Shown in pieces: positions 1 to 13,052 of a stretch of DNA of 64,000 bases. Under the pieces are notes generated by a model, which did no database searches, was not told the DNA's origin, and saw only the letters and a program-made list of their open reading frames with translations. The stretch is taken from NCBI GenBank assembly GCA_040954595.2, contig CM082582.2:13330001-13394000 (forward strand), read 5' to 3'. How positions within the stretch are numbered: the stretch's first letter is position 1; each line of letters starts with the position of its first letter. Source of the DNA: Balanoglossus misakiensis (Eukaryota; Hemichordata). The position numbers were made by a program, and so were the translations under genes.

Positions 1-159
1 CTTACGCATTTCTGTACTTTTCTGTAAAGTTGGCCTCATGGCTCATGTTAACAATGACTTTTGGATATTTTTCGTAAATGTCAATGCTCTAATTGGAATC
101 GATCAGTGATTACTGGAAACGCTACAGTATGCTTAATTTCCCCAACTTTTCTGCCACAG

Positions 160-999
160 CGCCCCCATCGCCGTGTTCTCTCGAGCCGTGTCAAAATGGC
201 GGCACCTGTGACGAGAGTGACGTCAATGGCACTTACACATGCAACTGCACGGGCATTGGATACAGTGGCGAGCACTGTACCATTGGTAAGTAAGAAATGC
301 TTACAGTGAATGTTTATGGCAATTTTCTGTTTAATTGTTACTTGAAAAAATTAATCAAATACCCAAAGTTGATGTGTCACTTTAATGAACTATTCGATTT
401 TCTTTGTCGTTAAAGACGATGATGAATGTAGTGCAGAAAGCGACAACTGTCACCACAACGCGACTTGTACGAATACTCCTGGATCGTTCTCATGTATCTG
501 CAAAAATGGTTTCTCTGGTGACGGAGTGGCGTGTACTGGTAAGGCTAAATTCAATCACTTTTATAAATGGCAAATTTCTTTCTACTCATTGAAAAACGTA
601 ACGGGCATCTTTTTCTAATATTTGCCTATATTACAGATAATGACGAATGTACAAATGGTGACAACGATTGTTTATCCGACGATGTGGCTGAATGTACCAA
701 TACCATCGGGAGTTTTCTCTGTGCTTGTAAGACAGGCTTCTCCGGAGACGGTGTTGTGGAATGCGACGGTAAGTACACCCTCTCCTCCCCTATTTCCTCA
801 AAACCATTCGGATATGAACCTTGAAATTGAAGTTAAGTGTTGTTACAACGACAACTGCGTCATTTATGATTTCTTTGTTTTTCAGAGATATACGAGTGCG
901 CTTCAAATCCCTGTCAGAACGAGGCTATCTGTCATGACAAGCACGGATATTATTTTTGTGAATGTCCGTTTGCTTACAAAGGTGTTCACTGCGAGATAG
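160..999 (+). other. Gene A: block of four EGF domains
   Basis: Four exons each encode one EGF module and all are phase 1-1, the symmetric phase that lets EGF exons duplicate. The first (C-x-N-G-G-T-C, then GYSGEHC) is a non-calcium EGF. The second and third begin DDDEC and DNDEC, and they carry the Asn/Asp and aromatic spacing of calcium-binding EGF (for example [12 protein letters not shown]), including the site that is often beta-hydroxylated. The fourth ([13 protein letters not shown]) is again non-calcium. Six cysteines can be counted in each. The block faces outside the cell and probably forms a rigid stalk or ligand-binding rod. Confidence 0.9.
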
Positions 1000-3900
1000 G
1001 TAAGTTCTGTCGTCGCTTTATCAAGCACGGTCATCTTGGCAGGGAACTGTTTGAGGTTGTACGTTTGTGTAGTTCAACTATGGCATCATTTCAATTCTTG
1101 CTATTCCAGATATGACGCCGAATTACAATTATAGCAACATTCAAGAAGTGACACCAGGGGACCTTGTACTTTCAAACATAGCCACATCAAACATTTCGTC
1201 GAATCCCTTCTACAAGCTGGCGGAAGTATACAAATCTTTGTCGAACGAGGCACAGTACACAGCGGTCGGTGGAGGATACATCCGCACCACAGGACGCGCT
1301 TCCATTGGTCACTATCCGAAGTTGGAGAGTGAACAAACTTATTTGAATATTCACGTGTCACACTGCATCAGCGATCCGTGCACGTGTGTCAACGGCTTTA
1401 CTTTTTCGGCGTGGATGTACCTGTTCAATTCGCAGACAAGAAATACAACAACTGCTATCATCTACGCAGGTGCAGAATCTGGAAGCAGAACAGTGATTCA
1501 AATAAGAAATGCTCAAGTGCAGTTCGTAGGTATGTCCACGAGTATCGTATGACGTCCTCTCAACTCATGTAACTTCTTAGTATTCATGCGCTCAAAAGGA
1601 GACGTGTGCACGTGGTGTTGCAATTTTAAAATCTATATTTTCTGACTTGATTACTACTGAGTTTTGGTAACGCACCAGCTTTTAGGTTTATTGGGGTTAA
1701 GAGAATACAGCTTTTACAGTGAAGTGTGTATGGAAATTATACGGGGAAATTGTTGTTTTTGCAGTTTCCGATGGTGCTGTGGTCAATATTAGCAGCATAG
1801 ATGACAGCTATATACCATGGGACACTTGGGCTCACTACGCGTTTACATGGGAACCCAGTGTGGGCTTTTCTGTGTACATCAACACCAAAAGATTGACACC
1901 AACGACAGAAACGACGGAAATCAACTCAACAGACACAGACGCCATGATCACCATTGGCAACCAGTTTAATTTCAGTTCATCGGACGCCGTAGTGAGCGAT
2001 CTTGTTGTTTGGAATCGGCGTCTCTACCAGTTTGAAGTCCATCGGCTTCTAGGAATGACGCGTAAGTTACTGTTCACATATGAACATGAAGTGAAGTGTC
2101 GTGTGGAAATGTTACACATTGAACCTGCGTAACAAATATTGGATGATATGACTCTAAACAAAGAGACAACAGGGATACAAGATTCTGGCGAAATCGCCCA
2201 ATAATCATCTCATCTACTTCCTCTCCCTAGATGAAGAATACTACCACCTGTTGAACGATGATTACTATTGGACAACGGATACTTACGTCAGACGCGACCA
2301 CTACGCTCTGATTGGCCAGGTGAATTCCTTGGTTGCCCATGAATCAATATTCACTCCAGCGGAGGGTTCTCTGGATTTGTCGTTCGGTCGTGACCGCAAA
2401 GGAGCCGTTGTCCACATTGAAGATAATCCGCACGATTGGCTTCTTTTAGGTATTTTGCTTTAAACCTTTTTGTTAACCGTTTTCCCGTTTAATACATTGC
2501 GGGTGGGTTCTGGATGAGGAACACCTTTATAGAGTTGGTAGATCACACCATGCTATTTAACCGTGTCCATATCCTTCTATGTCCAATTTTAGGAGACTTC
2601 AACTCCAAATGCATAAGCGACCCAGATCTGTGTTCTGATGGATTTGCTGTCAGTACGTGGATCAAACTACAGCAACCAGACGACACCAGTCATCATTTCC
2701 TGGTGTCCACGGGTGAGCAATCGACTCGCGGATTCAGCGTCTATCAACGAGGAGATTATCTGGGCGTGGCAGTTGCAGATGGTACAAGACGCTGGATCGT
2801 AGAACACAGACATATCGCTGATGGAGGTAAAACAGAACTTGTGAATTTATGTTCTCATGAGATTGAAGTAAAATGTAATTGATGAAACCTGCAAATGGTA
2901 GATGTCTTGGAACAGGCTCAAACTAATCTTGTAATATATATTTTTTCTCCGAACCAGTTACATGGGTTAATGTCGGACTGTCATGGCGACATCTGGACGG
3001 TCTGCTGCTCTTCCTAGATGGCAGACTTGTCGGTGTCGACACAAAAGGATATCGCAAGATAAGAGCGAACGATCTGGACACAAGACTGACAGTTGGTAGA
3101 AGGAACGATTTTCTGGGAAACTTCGCTAATATGACATTCGAGTCCCTGTCTCTGTGGGAGAGATTCGTCGATGCTTGGGAAGCGAGGCAGACCTTCTACC
3201 TGACAGGTACACCATTATAGTTTCAAATTTTCTTTGACAAAAGCCCACCGTATGTTGAATCTTATAGTGAGTTGATATGAACTTTTCTTCCCTTTGAATA
3301 GACAATGGTAACTATGACGACGCTGCGTACTACTGGGACGCCAGAAAACTCATCTCTTCCACGTTTGAAATCTTGAAGGAGAAGAAATTAACCAACCCCT
3401 CTGTACCGATTGGCCCGAATAACCATGTTATTTGGGAAGATAGCGATACAGTGAAACTGGTGGGAAATTATTCTTGTATTGTCCTTGGTAAGTTGAGGCG
3501 TATGGCGAAAAATATTCAAGATGGCGGTGTACTTTAGACGACGATTTTGCCATTTTATTTAGTACCCATTCCTCTCGCAGGATTATACACAAATGTTCTC
3601 CTTTTGCAGGAAACTTTGAGGGGGAATGTCTTCAGAATCCCAGTGTGTGCCGGAATGGATTGAGTGTTTCAATGTGGATACGATTCAACAACGTCACAAA
3701 AGAATCCAATCACAACAACACTGCAAGACAAAGCATTGTCACGTGAGCTTTATTTGAATATTTTTTTTCAATTGCATCATTTCGTGGAACTAGATTTCAG
3801 GCTTAATCTGGACAGGATGAGAATGATATGTGTTGCTTGTGTGTTTGTTATACCTAAAGTGTCTTCTTGCAGATCTGGAGCCACTGAAGGACTGTTGGCA

Positions 3901-6900
3901 GAGGGATTCAGCATAGTGCAATCTGGTTCTGATTTGGTTGTGACTGTGAGAGACTCCAACATTGTATGGGAGGCTGTTGTTCCGCTGACGGTATGGAAAT
4001 GGCTCAGTCAGTATACTTTGACGTTTCATCATCGACACAGATAAGAGATATATCACATACACGTGGACAGTCTGACAGGTGAACCACGTCTGTACTCAAA
4101 GCATGTAACACTTTTTATTTGCAGTCTGTTCCTGAAGGCATCTGGTTCAGCTTGGCGTTCATCTGGAGCCCGAACGAAAACATCACCGTGTTTGTAAACG
4201 GTGTCTCTGTAGCGTACACCTGTCGACAGACCAACGAAGCGACAGCTGACACATATGACGCCCTCACTGTCGGCTGTAAACTCTCGTCAGCCGGTACATA
4301 CGAGGAATTTGCAGATCTCGATGTTTATAGTCTGGTCATATGGGATGAATACACGTACAGTGCGAACGTACACAGACTCCTTGGGATGACAGGTGAGAAA
4401 CTGTCTACATGTACATGTAAATTCAAGTTGGCGCGCCGCGTTCTCGGGGTTTTATGGCCTACTTTTGTCTGAGTTGTGCCAGGTCTGATTTGAAAATTAT
4501 GCATCAATCAATCTTTTCCTTCCTTGCAGCTTCTGAGTGGAGTCACTACATCAAAGCTGATATCTTCTGGTCCTTCGAATCAACCACTCCTCTTCAACTT
4601 GATCGCCCATTTCACCTACACGGCACTGCGACCTTCGTGAACGACCTATATTTCTCTGGGAGGGCCGTCTACACAGACGGAACAGCTGGATACGTCATGC
4701 TTGGTGACTTCAGGGATCACTGTCTCAGTGACCCAAGCCTGTGTCAAAATGGCTTCGTTGTTGCATTCTGGGTGAAAATGTACGACATTCCACTGCGGAA
4801 CGGGGTTCTGCTGACTACAGGAGGCCAGAAAAATGGTAAGAATTAACAGTCTATAAATTTGGTCTCATCCAACTATCATCTATACGAAACTTTCCGTATG
4901 ATCCAAAGAAATGTGAAAACAAGCGTTCATGATTTCAATCATCATGATGAACTCGCCATGGTATTCCATTAATTGATTCGCAGGCGAGAGAGGCATAGCC
5001 ATTATACAGACGCCAACGTCACTGACATTTACTGTGGCCGATGGAACCATACTGTGGAATTTGGAAGTTTCTGAGCAGGATGGTTTGTACCGCTACGATG
5101 AATGGATACGCGTTGCGATGGCGTGGTCATTAGATGATGGACTGAGTGCATGTATTGGAGGGCAACTTGCTGCATCGTTGGTAAGATAGTGGACTCAGTA
5201 TGTTCTATATTCCATTGTTGTATCTACCCAACATAGATACTTCTATACCATAGATAACAACGATGTGTTGATAGACAATACAAGCATAAACAATGGAAAA
5301 GCGTACCCAAGAACTTCGGCCAAAAACGCGTCAGTTTCATTTTCCCCTAGGCAACCGGCATGACCCATTTCCGATCAGCCAATGACCACACCGAACTGAC
5401 ACTTGGACGGGCCAACCACAAAGCCACGGCGTATTTAGAGGCCCACTTCGATGACGTCATGGTGATTCTTCCAGACGCCGGAGAAGTGATGGAATGCGAA
5501 CATCTCTCGAAGGGCGAAGGTAACAACGTTTGTGTTCCGTATGGGGTTGCATGTTCCTTATTTGGTGCTGTAACGGGCCTGGGGAAACTGTCTAGGTTGA
5601 TCTTATGTTCTCCAGTTTCATTTCAACTGAATTTCGAATGTCTCTTTAATCCCAGCCACTGGTTACGACACAGCGGATGAGTATTTCGACCTAGCAGATC
5701 CGGACAGCGATGTTGAAATGGCAGACACCACACTGACCACTGATAGAAACGGATACGGCGAGGACGCTGTCGAAACAAGAAACGAGAATTCTTTCGGGTA
5801 CATCGACGTCGGTGACTATAGTGGTCGCTGCATAAGCGACCCAACGAAATGTCCAAACAACGGCATAACGATGTCGTTGTGGGTTCAACTCGGCAATACC
5901 AGTCACTTCAACGATAACGTCACCAACCCTGGGCGTGTCGGGTACATTTTGAGGTAAGCGAGACACTGAGATGACTAGATGAATCTAAACTACTGAGTGT
6001 TTTACCACATTTCGGAGATTTAAATAAGAAACTACAGTACACACCACGGAACAAAGATACCTGAATATGAAATGTATATGATTTCAGCTCCGGAGCAGAT
6101 ATTGGTCGGGGATTTTCAGTGCATGCAAGCAGGAACACGACTTGCTTCTTGGTTCATAACGGTCAGAAGATCTGGCAGATCGAGATGGACTATATTTTTG
6201 ATGACAACTGGATTAACATCGCCATTTCATGGAGTGGAGTCAGTGGTCTGAAGGTTTATCTCAACGGCACTTTAGCAGGTGAAGATTTCGGTTGCATTGT
6301 TAGTACTTTTATTATATGTCTAACTGTACACATTTCAGCAATGTGGTTTGTTTGAGATAAGTTTTGTTGTCATTGTTGTTCTTCAGGTGCGGACGAGGCT
6401 GGTACCAACGATACATCTCGACAAGACCTCGTCAGCAACTTTATTATCGGTAGGAGGAACGACGCCAATCGGGACTATTCAGGAGGAATATTTGACGATC
6501 TCGCGATATGGTACGAGACCTTCGACGATGAATTTGCAACAGACTTGCGTGGAAGGTTAACTGGAGAAAATGTGAAAGCTGTTAGTAAGTTGGTGTTATT
6601 AAATCCTTGAAAATTGAACAAAGCATTAACTGGTGGTCGTCTAAAGTACACAGCAGACACACAGACAGGAATGCTTACTGGCTCATTTTTGCCTGTTTAC
6701 AGAAATCACAGATAACCATGACGAACTGGACGCACTGTCTGCATTCACTGGTTACCATGACTGCGCTGAGCGTCACGAAGCTGACTGTTCCAGGACTATC
6801 GATGAACTCTATCAGATTGTAAGTCTACTTTACCAGTGTCACGTGACACACAGACCCTTCTGCGTTCTTTACATGCACAAACATGTAATATGCTCAGAGG

Positions 6901-7163
6901 GTTTTCAATCAATTTGATTTTCCTCTCTCTTGTGATATAATTAGATAATGCAAGACACACTGGACGAAGTTGGTTTTGCCAGTGTTTTGCAGACGCTGGA
7001 CGAATTCCTGGAATCCGATATGTACTTCACGTCAAGTGACCTGCAGACATCAGTGCATATATTTGAAAAGCTTGTGTCGAAAGTTAGACCAGTAGACATG
7101 AACCTGACAGATATTGAAGAAGAGGTTTCAGTGAGTATTGCAACGATTTATCATCATCATCAT

Positions 7164-7195
<32 letters not shown>

Positions 7196-10100
7196 TCATC
7201 GTAGTCGTCGTCGTCGTCGTCATTATGATCGCCGTCGTTACTAACACATTAAAGAAAATTGTGATTTTTTTTACAGGAATTGATGAGCATTGCAAGCAAA
7301 ATTCTCTATCCAGTGTGGATGACCAAATGGGATGAAGTACATCTTGTAAGTGATTTATGTTTTCATCATCTTTCTGTATATGTAAAGGAACCAGAACTTG
7401 TTACACGCTACAAGTTCGTCAAATACTGAAGTAAAATTCTTTATTTTATACGACAGACCCAGTCGGGCACTTCCGAATTGGTGCGCACACTGGACGATTG
7501 GGCCTTGCAGTTGACGTCACATTATCATGGAGAAATCGATATTATCATCACAGCTGATAACATAGGTAGAGGACATCTTTAGACTTTGGGTGTCAAATTG
7601 TTTAAAATCGTCGATCCACATCAACAACTAACACGTCATATCACTTATAGAGCTCTTTATCAATTTTATACACCACAGTGACGGAAATTAAGAAATTTCC
7701 AGTACCCGATTCGACTTTTGGCCAATCGATGATCTTCCCAGACTATGAAGATTTGAGATGGAATCGCACAGTAAGGCAATGGGATCTCACAGACAATTTT
7801 CGCATACCGAATGACATCTTTGCCTATTCTGAAGACGGTAAGAATTTTCTTTAAATGTGCAATTTCTTTGTCAGATTTATCTAAAAACGACTGGCGATGA
7901 GAGTGCAACTTTGTGTTCTAATTTCAGGTTTTGAGTATGCCACGTTTATATATACAAGTTACAATTCATTGAGTGGGATGTATGCAGTTGCTACTGACGA
8001 CAGGTACGTCACCTTCGATCTTGCTATTATGGTTACATCTCTAATACATCTGATAAGTATTATCGTATGTGATATTATACAAGTATTTGCCTGTGTGTGT
8101 TTGTTCAAAACATAATTTTTTTTCTATCAAGCTTCGAACTTGGAGAAGGTCAAGAGTTCACTCTAGGAAGTCGAGTTATTTCTCTTCAGATGTCACCGCC
8201 GCTGAGTCAGGATCTTGACAATCCTGTCCAAGTCACTCTTCAACATTCGAGGGTGGGTTTGAGATTTTCAATCGATGTTTTTCAGAGAACTATTGCCAGA
8301 GAGCCAATGTATTGTCTGCGAAACTGTCTACATACCTTCATATGTTTGGCCAAGAATCTCTTTGAACTTGTTCGCATGTCTCTTCTAGGATTTGTTATCT
8401 GGAGAAGAACCAGTTTGTGCCCATTGGAACTTCAGTGAACCGTGAGTAGGATTTCATAACTTTTCAACCGAGTGGCGTTAACATAACGCCATCTGTTTCA
8501 CTATTCCAAGAACCAGCAAGTAACCAAAGTTAACAAGACTGATAATAATGCAATTTGCGTGTATTTCGACTGAATGTTTGCGGTCTTATTTTGATTTCAG
8601 TAACACAATATTTGGAGCTTGGAGCACATCTGGATGTTCGTTACGGAAGAGAAATACCACCCATAGCACCTGTGACTGTGTTCATCTCACTAATTTCGTC
8701 ATCGTTGTGAAATCGCCAGAACAAATCGTAAGTAGAGATTGAGACACTTAATTACAACATCAACCTCATTTTCTGTATGCCTCCAGCTATACCTACCAGC
8801 GACCCAACTACCCACTGTAAGATTAATCCGTCGACACAAGAGTAAATGTTCGTTTTCCCTTTCTTTGACCAGATCAAATCCAAAGATGATGTCATCATAG
8901 AACGCATAACGATAATTGGTGGATGCATTTCTATGGGATTGCTCGTGTTGCTTATCATTGTATATCTCTGCGTCGAGTAAGTAGGTTTGATTCAGCGTTC
9001 TTGTCCGGGGGGGGGGGGGGAGATTTTCAAGAGGGAAAACCTCTCCTGTTAAGATAGTCTGCCGCCGAGAGAATCCCAGACAGCTGTGTATGATGTGCGT
9101 TAGTTATTTCATTCAGTCTTTCTGATTAACGTGGAGACCTTTATCTGCTAATGGTTGAGTAAAATATCGTTTTAAAATTGAATGCTTACCTCCCCTGTCG
9201 ACGATGCATCATTGATGAAATTTATATGTTTCAGTTACCTGCGAACTGTGCGCCATGCCATTCACGTGAACACGTACCTGGCTGTGATTGGCGCCACCGT
9301 GACGCTTATTCTCAACGACTACCTGCATGACAACGAGGTAGGTGTTCGATTATACAATACTTTGCATTCAACGAACCGCGAATCGGTGATAAATTGACCA
9401 ATTTTACGACTGTCGGTCGATTAGGTTTTATCACAAGATGGCTGAATATCACTCTTCGTCGCTTCCGATTTTACAAACACTAAATATCAAGAAGCAGTGA
9501 CGATGTCGACGCTGTGATGGCGTCATATAGTCATGGTTCATTAAATTTTAACATCCATGGACAAACCTAAAGAGACGACAAATATGGCCTATCACATTAC
9601 ACCCGAACGAAAGTGAGAAACTTTTATTTTCGTCCCATTTCTTTCAGAATATCTGCAGAATTCTTGGAGCGTGTCTGCACTTCTTTTCCTTAGCCTCGTT
9701 GTCGTGGATGGTATTGGAAGGAATCGACATCCTTGCAGAAATCAAGAAAGTCTTCCAAGACGAGAAGGAAAGCAAAGAGATTCGGTCTAGGCCTACATGT
9801 AAATGCGCATGTCCGGGAAGATACCGATATTATATCATCCTGGGATGGGGTAAGTCTTCCCTTATTTGGAAACGTCTATCATACGTCTATTACTTTCAAG
9901 CCACTTCCATTCATGGGGACAAACTTCTCTTTGGGCAAAAAGTATTGTATTTTTTTAAATGAACAAATTGACGTTTTTACAGGATTACCACCACTCGTTG
10001 TTGGCACGACTTTAGCACTGACGTTAGACGGGTATGGATACAACCATATGTAAGTGTCTCTGATGGCTATTGATTTCTCTAACTCGCGATCGTAGGGTTT

Positions 10101-11584
10101 ACCATGATGTAGCATAGCCTATTCAAACTAATAGTAATGATGTGCACTTGGTGATGGACAACGACTGTCAGTACAAACATTTGTTTTGCCAACCTAGAAC
10201 CATCAGCTGACCAAGCCAATAACATTACATCTCTGCTATTATTCTCACATTCTTTCCAGTTGCTGGCTGTCAACCGATAACTTTTTGTATCTGGCATTTG
10301 CTGGTCCGGCAGCAGCGTTGTTGTTTGTAAGTTTGTTCTCAAATATGTTCGTGTTTCACTCGTGCAGATAGAATTTTTCTCTGAGAGATGAATTTAATAC
10401 ACTATATGACTAAAACAATGACATATCTTTGCAGGTCCACTACATAATGATACTTGACATCAAGAGAAATAAATATGTTCATAGGAATACGGCCAATTTT
10501 AACTCAGGATTCAAGTAGGTTATACATACTATCCTCTTATTTTAACTTTGGCGTCAGCTTCAGTGATCATATTCAATATGTAAAACGTAGGATTAGTCAT
10601 GGGAAATAAGAATTGCTTGAATTCATTTACATGCATGGTTTAACTATTTTTTTTTCTACTCAAGGTCGGATTTTCGTGCGGCCGCCATCTTACCCTCGTT
10701 GCTATGCACAGGGTGGGTGTTCGGTATTCTCTTCCTCCAAGGCGACTACATCGTATATCGGTACGTGTTCATCACTTTGCTGTCGTGTCAGGTAAGTTTA
10801 CGTTTATTCATGGTTCAAACTCTAAATCAAGTAAATACAGTCTTGTACCAAAATAATTTTTCATTCAATTTGCAATTTGTTTTTTCCCTTAGGGCTTTTT
10901 CATATTTATTCTCCACGGTATTTGTTCAAATGAGGTATGTGATTCTTTCTCGCTCTCTTGAATCTTTGCGACCAAAGACATCGTTTAATAATGAGGATTG
11001 CCAAACACTAGTAAATACTCAAATCTCCAGAAACAGATGCCATGGCGACTGAAGAATAATGTTGGTTCCCATGTATATCTCGTTTGATTACTTTCGAAGT
11101 TTTTTTTTCTTGATCCCTGCAGGTAAGATTTGCGTGCTTACGAAGGGACCCCGATGTTGAGTTTACTTCTATCAAACGGATTTCAATAGTAAGTAAACGG
11201 AATGAATCGACAACTATCGCTAATTAACTAAACAGATTTAGCATAGAGACACCGTTATAACAGGTGTTAGTTATACAGATCATCCAAAGTATCGCCGACA
11301 TTCCGTCATGTTGGCCAGAAAAGAAACACCCAATAACAGCCAATATCATACTTTTTTTTCAGTCCCAGAAGTTACCACAGCCAATCCAGTGTAAGTACAT
11401 TTGTATTCATGAGACATTTCTAAATGTATTGCACTTGCGCGTACTTCGGTATTAATCGACCTGTTTGGTCTTAGACTTATGTTAGAAAATGGTCAAATGT
11501 CTGTTGTTAAGTACCTCGCGGATTAAACTGTTTATGTTTATCATTATTTGTTTTTTAGTTGGACGGATTAGTTTCTACATTTAA
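160..11584 (+). CDS. Adhesion GPCR 'A' (EGF / LamG-like / GAIN / 7TM), 5' partial, 39 exons
   Basis: This is a plasma-membrane adhesion-class receptor. I joined 39 exons on GT..AG sites: 160-285, 416-538, 637-768, 886-999, 1110-1529, 1765-2061, 2231-2449, 2593-2826, 2958-3206, 3302-3487, 3610-3742, 3873-3990, 4125-4392, 4530-4835, 4984-5180, 5351-5519, 5656-5953, 6088-6278, 6387-6584, 6703-6818, 6945-7130, 7277-7345, 7457-7565, 7679-7837, 7928-8003, 8132-8252, 8389-8441, 8601-8727, 8873-8976, 9235-9337, 9648-9849, 9983-10049, 10260-10326, 10435-10514, 10665-10791, 10893-10934, 11123-11188, 11363-11390, 11559-11584. The frame stays open throughout and ends in TAA, giving about 1968 residues. 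The first exon starts in phase 1, so the signal peptide and any further N-terminal modules lie upstream of the window. Order: 4 EGF, 5 LamG-like, GAIN with GPS, 7TM, short tail. It resembles no single vertebrate subfamily that I can name. Gene B downstream is its tandem paralogue. Individual splice sites may be off by a few bases. Confidence 0.9.
1110..6584 (+). other. Gene A: five LamG/pentraxin-like domains
   Basis: Five consecutive concanavalin-A-fold (LamG_3/pentraxin-like) units: 1110-2061, 2231-3206, 3302-4392, 4530-5519 and 5656-6584. Each begins with a motif near [13 protein letters not shown] or a variant. It then has C-(I/L)-S-D-P-x-x-C-x-x-G followed by S-x-W, a central W-x-N-(V/I)-x-x-x-W strand, an x-x-N/D-G turn, and (L/I)-x-(V/L)-G-(R/N) near the end. 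Domains 2 and 5 show the GRRND version of this last motif. Each unit spans 2-4 exons and the units enter and leave in phase 1. Known members of this fold bind glycans or extracellular proteins; the ligand here is unknown. Confidence 0.85.
6703..8727 (+). other. Gene A: GAIN domain with GPS autoproteolysis site
   Basis: Nine exons (6703-6818 to 8601-8727) encode a helical then beta-rich region that ends in a GPS motif. The GPS shows [14 protein letters not shown], the pair T-C-D-C and then VHLTNF. The canonical cut lies between Leu and Thr in HL|T, so the released tethered agonist would begin TNFVIVV, close to the hydrophobic pattern usual for this class. The Trp and Cys residues needed for the GPS fold are all present, so autoproteolysis is predicted. 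No separate hormone-receptor domain is obvious; the first exon here ([18 protein letters not shown]) has two Cys residues only. Confidence 0.85.
7151..7222 (+). repeat. CAT/CAC/CGT trinucleotide microsatellite
   Basis: A run of TCA/CAT triplets with an interior CAC block and a terminal GTC block lies inside intron 21 of gene A. It is not coding in the spliced model; the histidine-rich open frame over it is an artefact of the repeat. Confidence 0.95.
8873..11584 (+). other. Gene A: seven-transmembrane region and short C-tail
   Basis: TM1 is in exon 8873-8976 ([20 protein letters not shown]) and TM2 in 9235-9337. TM3 and the start of TM4 are in 9648-9849 ([18 protein letters not shown], typical class B2). 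TM4 continues in 9983-10049, TM5 lies in 10260-10514, TM6 and the start of TM7 in 10665-10791 (GWVFGILFL), and TM7 ends in 10893-10934 (GFFIFILHG). The cytoplasmic tail is short and ends QFGRISFYI. Compared with gene B, the loop between TM3 and TM4 has an extra 15 residues that include CKCAC. Confidence 0.88.
9007..9020 (+). repeat. Poly-G run (14 G)
   Basis: Uninterrupted G run in the intron between the TM1 and TM2 exons of gene A. It is a mononucleotide repeat, prone to length error and to G-quadruplex formation. Confidence 0.9.
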
Positions 11585-11935
11585 AGGAAATTCAAAGTCT
11601 TCAGTTTCATCAAATTTTGCTCCATATTTTATACGTCACAGACCACAGTTGAAGATCTCAGTCTGGGGGTTGATTGTGTAAAAGCAGGGAAAAATTTGAA
11701 GAGGACAAAGGGACTGAAAATCGTGTATAGCGAGGGATCTTAAGGAATCTTGGAGTATGTGGTTTTGTATCGAATCTACCTTTTCTCATGGTAATCAATA
11801 ATTTCGGCAGAAAAGCGTTTGTATTTTTGGTTCTCTCAACATTTGTGATTTCTTTAGCCTACTTCTGTGTCACTTTTTTGTTTTGTTGTGCGCTTTTGAT
11901 TTAATCACTGTAAAAGCGCAATATCAAGGAATAAA
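11585..11935 (+). other. Gene A 3' UTR with AATAAA signal
   Basis: Sequence after the TAA at 11582-11584. An AATAAA hexamer at 11930-11935 is the first canonical polyadenylation signal downstream. No other gene-like signal is present. Confidence 0.6.
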
Positions 11936-12324
11936 TCTATTATTATTATCTTGAGTAAATTGGTCTTTCTCAGTGGTTGATTCAGCGAGATGGCAAAATA
12001 GGTCGTTAGTATGATGTTATCTGAAGCTGGAATAGGGTTCATCCGGCGGTACCGTTGAGGGCATGCTAAAAAAGACCTTGCGGTCAGCAAACGACCTTGA
12101 AAGATGGTATATGAATTAATCATTGTACTACTGTAGTAGGTATTGGCATTGCATGTTTTTCAAGATATCGGCCTTGTCACTTTTTGACAACAATTTACCT
12201 AGCGATTGGCCCTGACCTTATCTCCCGTACCAGTTCCATATAGGCTATATGAGAAATGCATTTCTGTGTTCATATTATGAAAATGGTGTTTACTGACTAC
12301 ATTATGACGCACGCGCACTGCTGG

Positions 12325-12554
12325 TATAAAGACCAATTTAATCGATTATGGCATTGCGTAAGTCAACGAAATAAGAGCAACTTTGGGTGTTGAACATCAA
12401 GACGGAGAAGTGCAAGAGATTCCGGACGCCAAGAAGTTTCTCTGCCAGTCTTCTCATCTCACGATGCTATGATGTAACTTCGGAATGTGTCGGCAGATCC
12501 AGGTTTCAGTCGGAAGATTATGTCAATCATACCTGTATATGAAGAAACGAAGCA
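12325..12554 (+). promoter_or_regulatory. Possible TATA box and untranslated first exon upstream of gene B
   Basis: TATAAA occurs at 12325-12330. It is followed about 225 bp later by a strong donor (GTAAGT, from 12555) with several short open stretches between. This is what a TATA promoter with a 5' UTR exon would look like, and it lies 1.6 kb upstream of the first recognised exon of gene B. No signal peptide can be read from it. Transcript data would be needed to join it to gene B. Confidence 0.25.
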
Positions 12555-13052
12555 GTAAGTAAACTTGTAGTGTGTTATCATCTTTTTATACCGAACTCTG
12601 GCATGATTTCCACATCTTTCTTATATGCGACGCGTTCATAGCGCCCCTAACGCCGAAACCGAATGATTTATTTGCGTATTTGAAGTTTCATAACATGGTT
12701 TGTTATTACAATATATTTTTATTTCACTCATTAAAACTGCGTCCACACGAACAAATAGAAAAAAGTAATTTGCATGAATCGATTGGATAACTGTTTTTTC
12801 CGAGACGGAAGTACTTGGGAAGAAAGGAATCGGCCGCGCAATCAATAAATCGAGTCGGGTTTGACGCAATACACTAAGCAAATAATGAATTATTTATATT
12901 CATGCAGGTCATGGTGTTAATCGTTTCTTTCGTGGATGAGAATGCGTTAAATGGAATCTTGGAGGTCTGTTTTCTTACTGGTCATGAATAATGGTAATTT
13001 TAACATCATTTTAACACGGTCTTTATCGCGTTGCACACTAACGTATGCATCA

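Noticed and set aside
7138-7335. Histidine-rich open frames
   Set aside because: Produced by the CAT/CAC microsatellite inside an intron of gene A.
11585-11681. Longer C-terminus for receptor A ending at 11681
   Set aside because: This needs a frame inconsistent with the phase of the preceding exon. The in-phase reading ends QFGRISFYI at 11584 and resembles the PTYFG ending of B.
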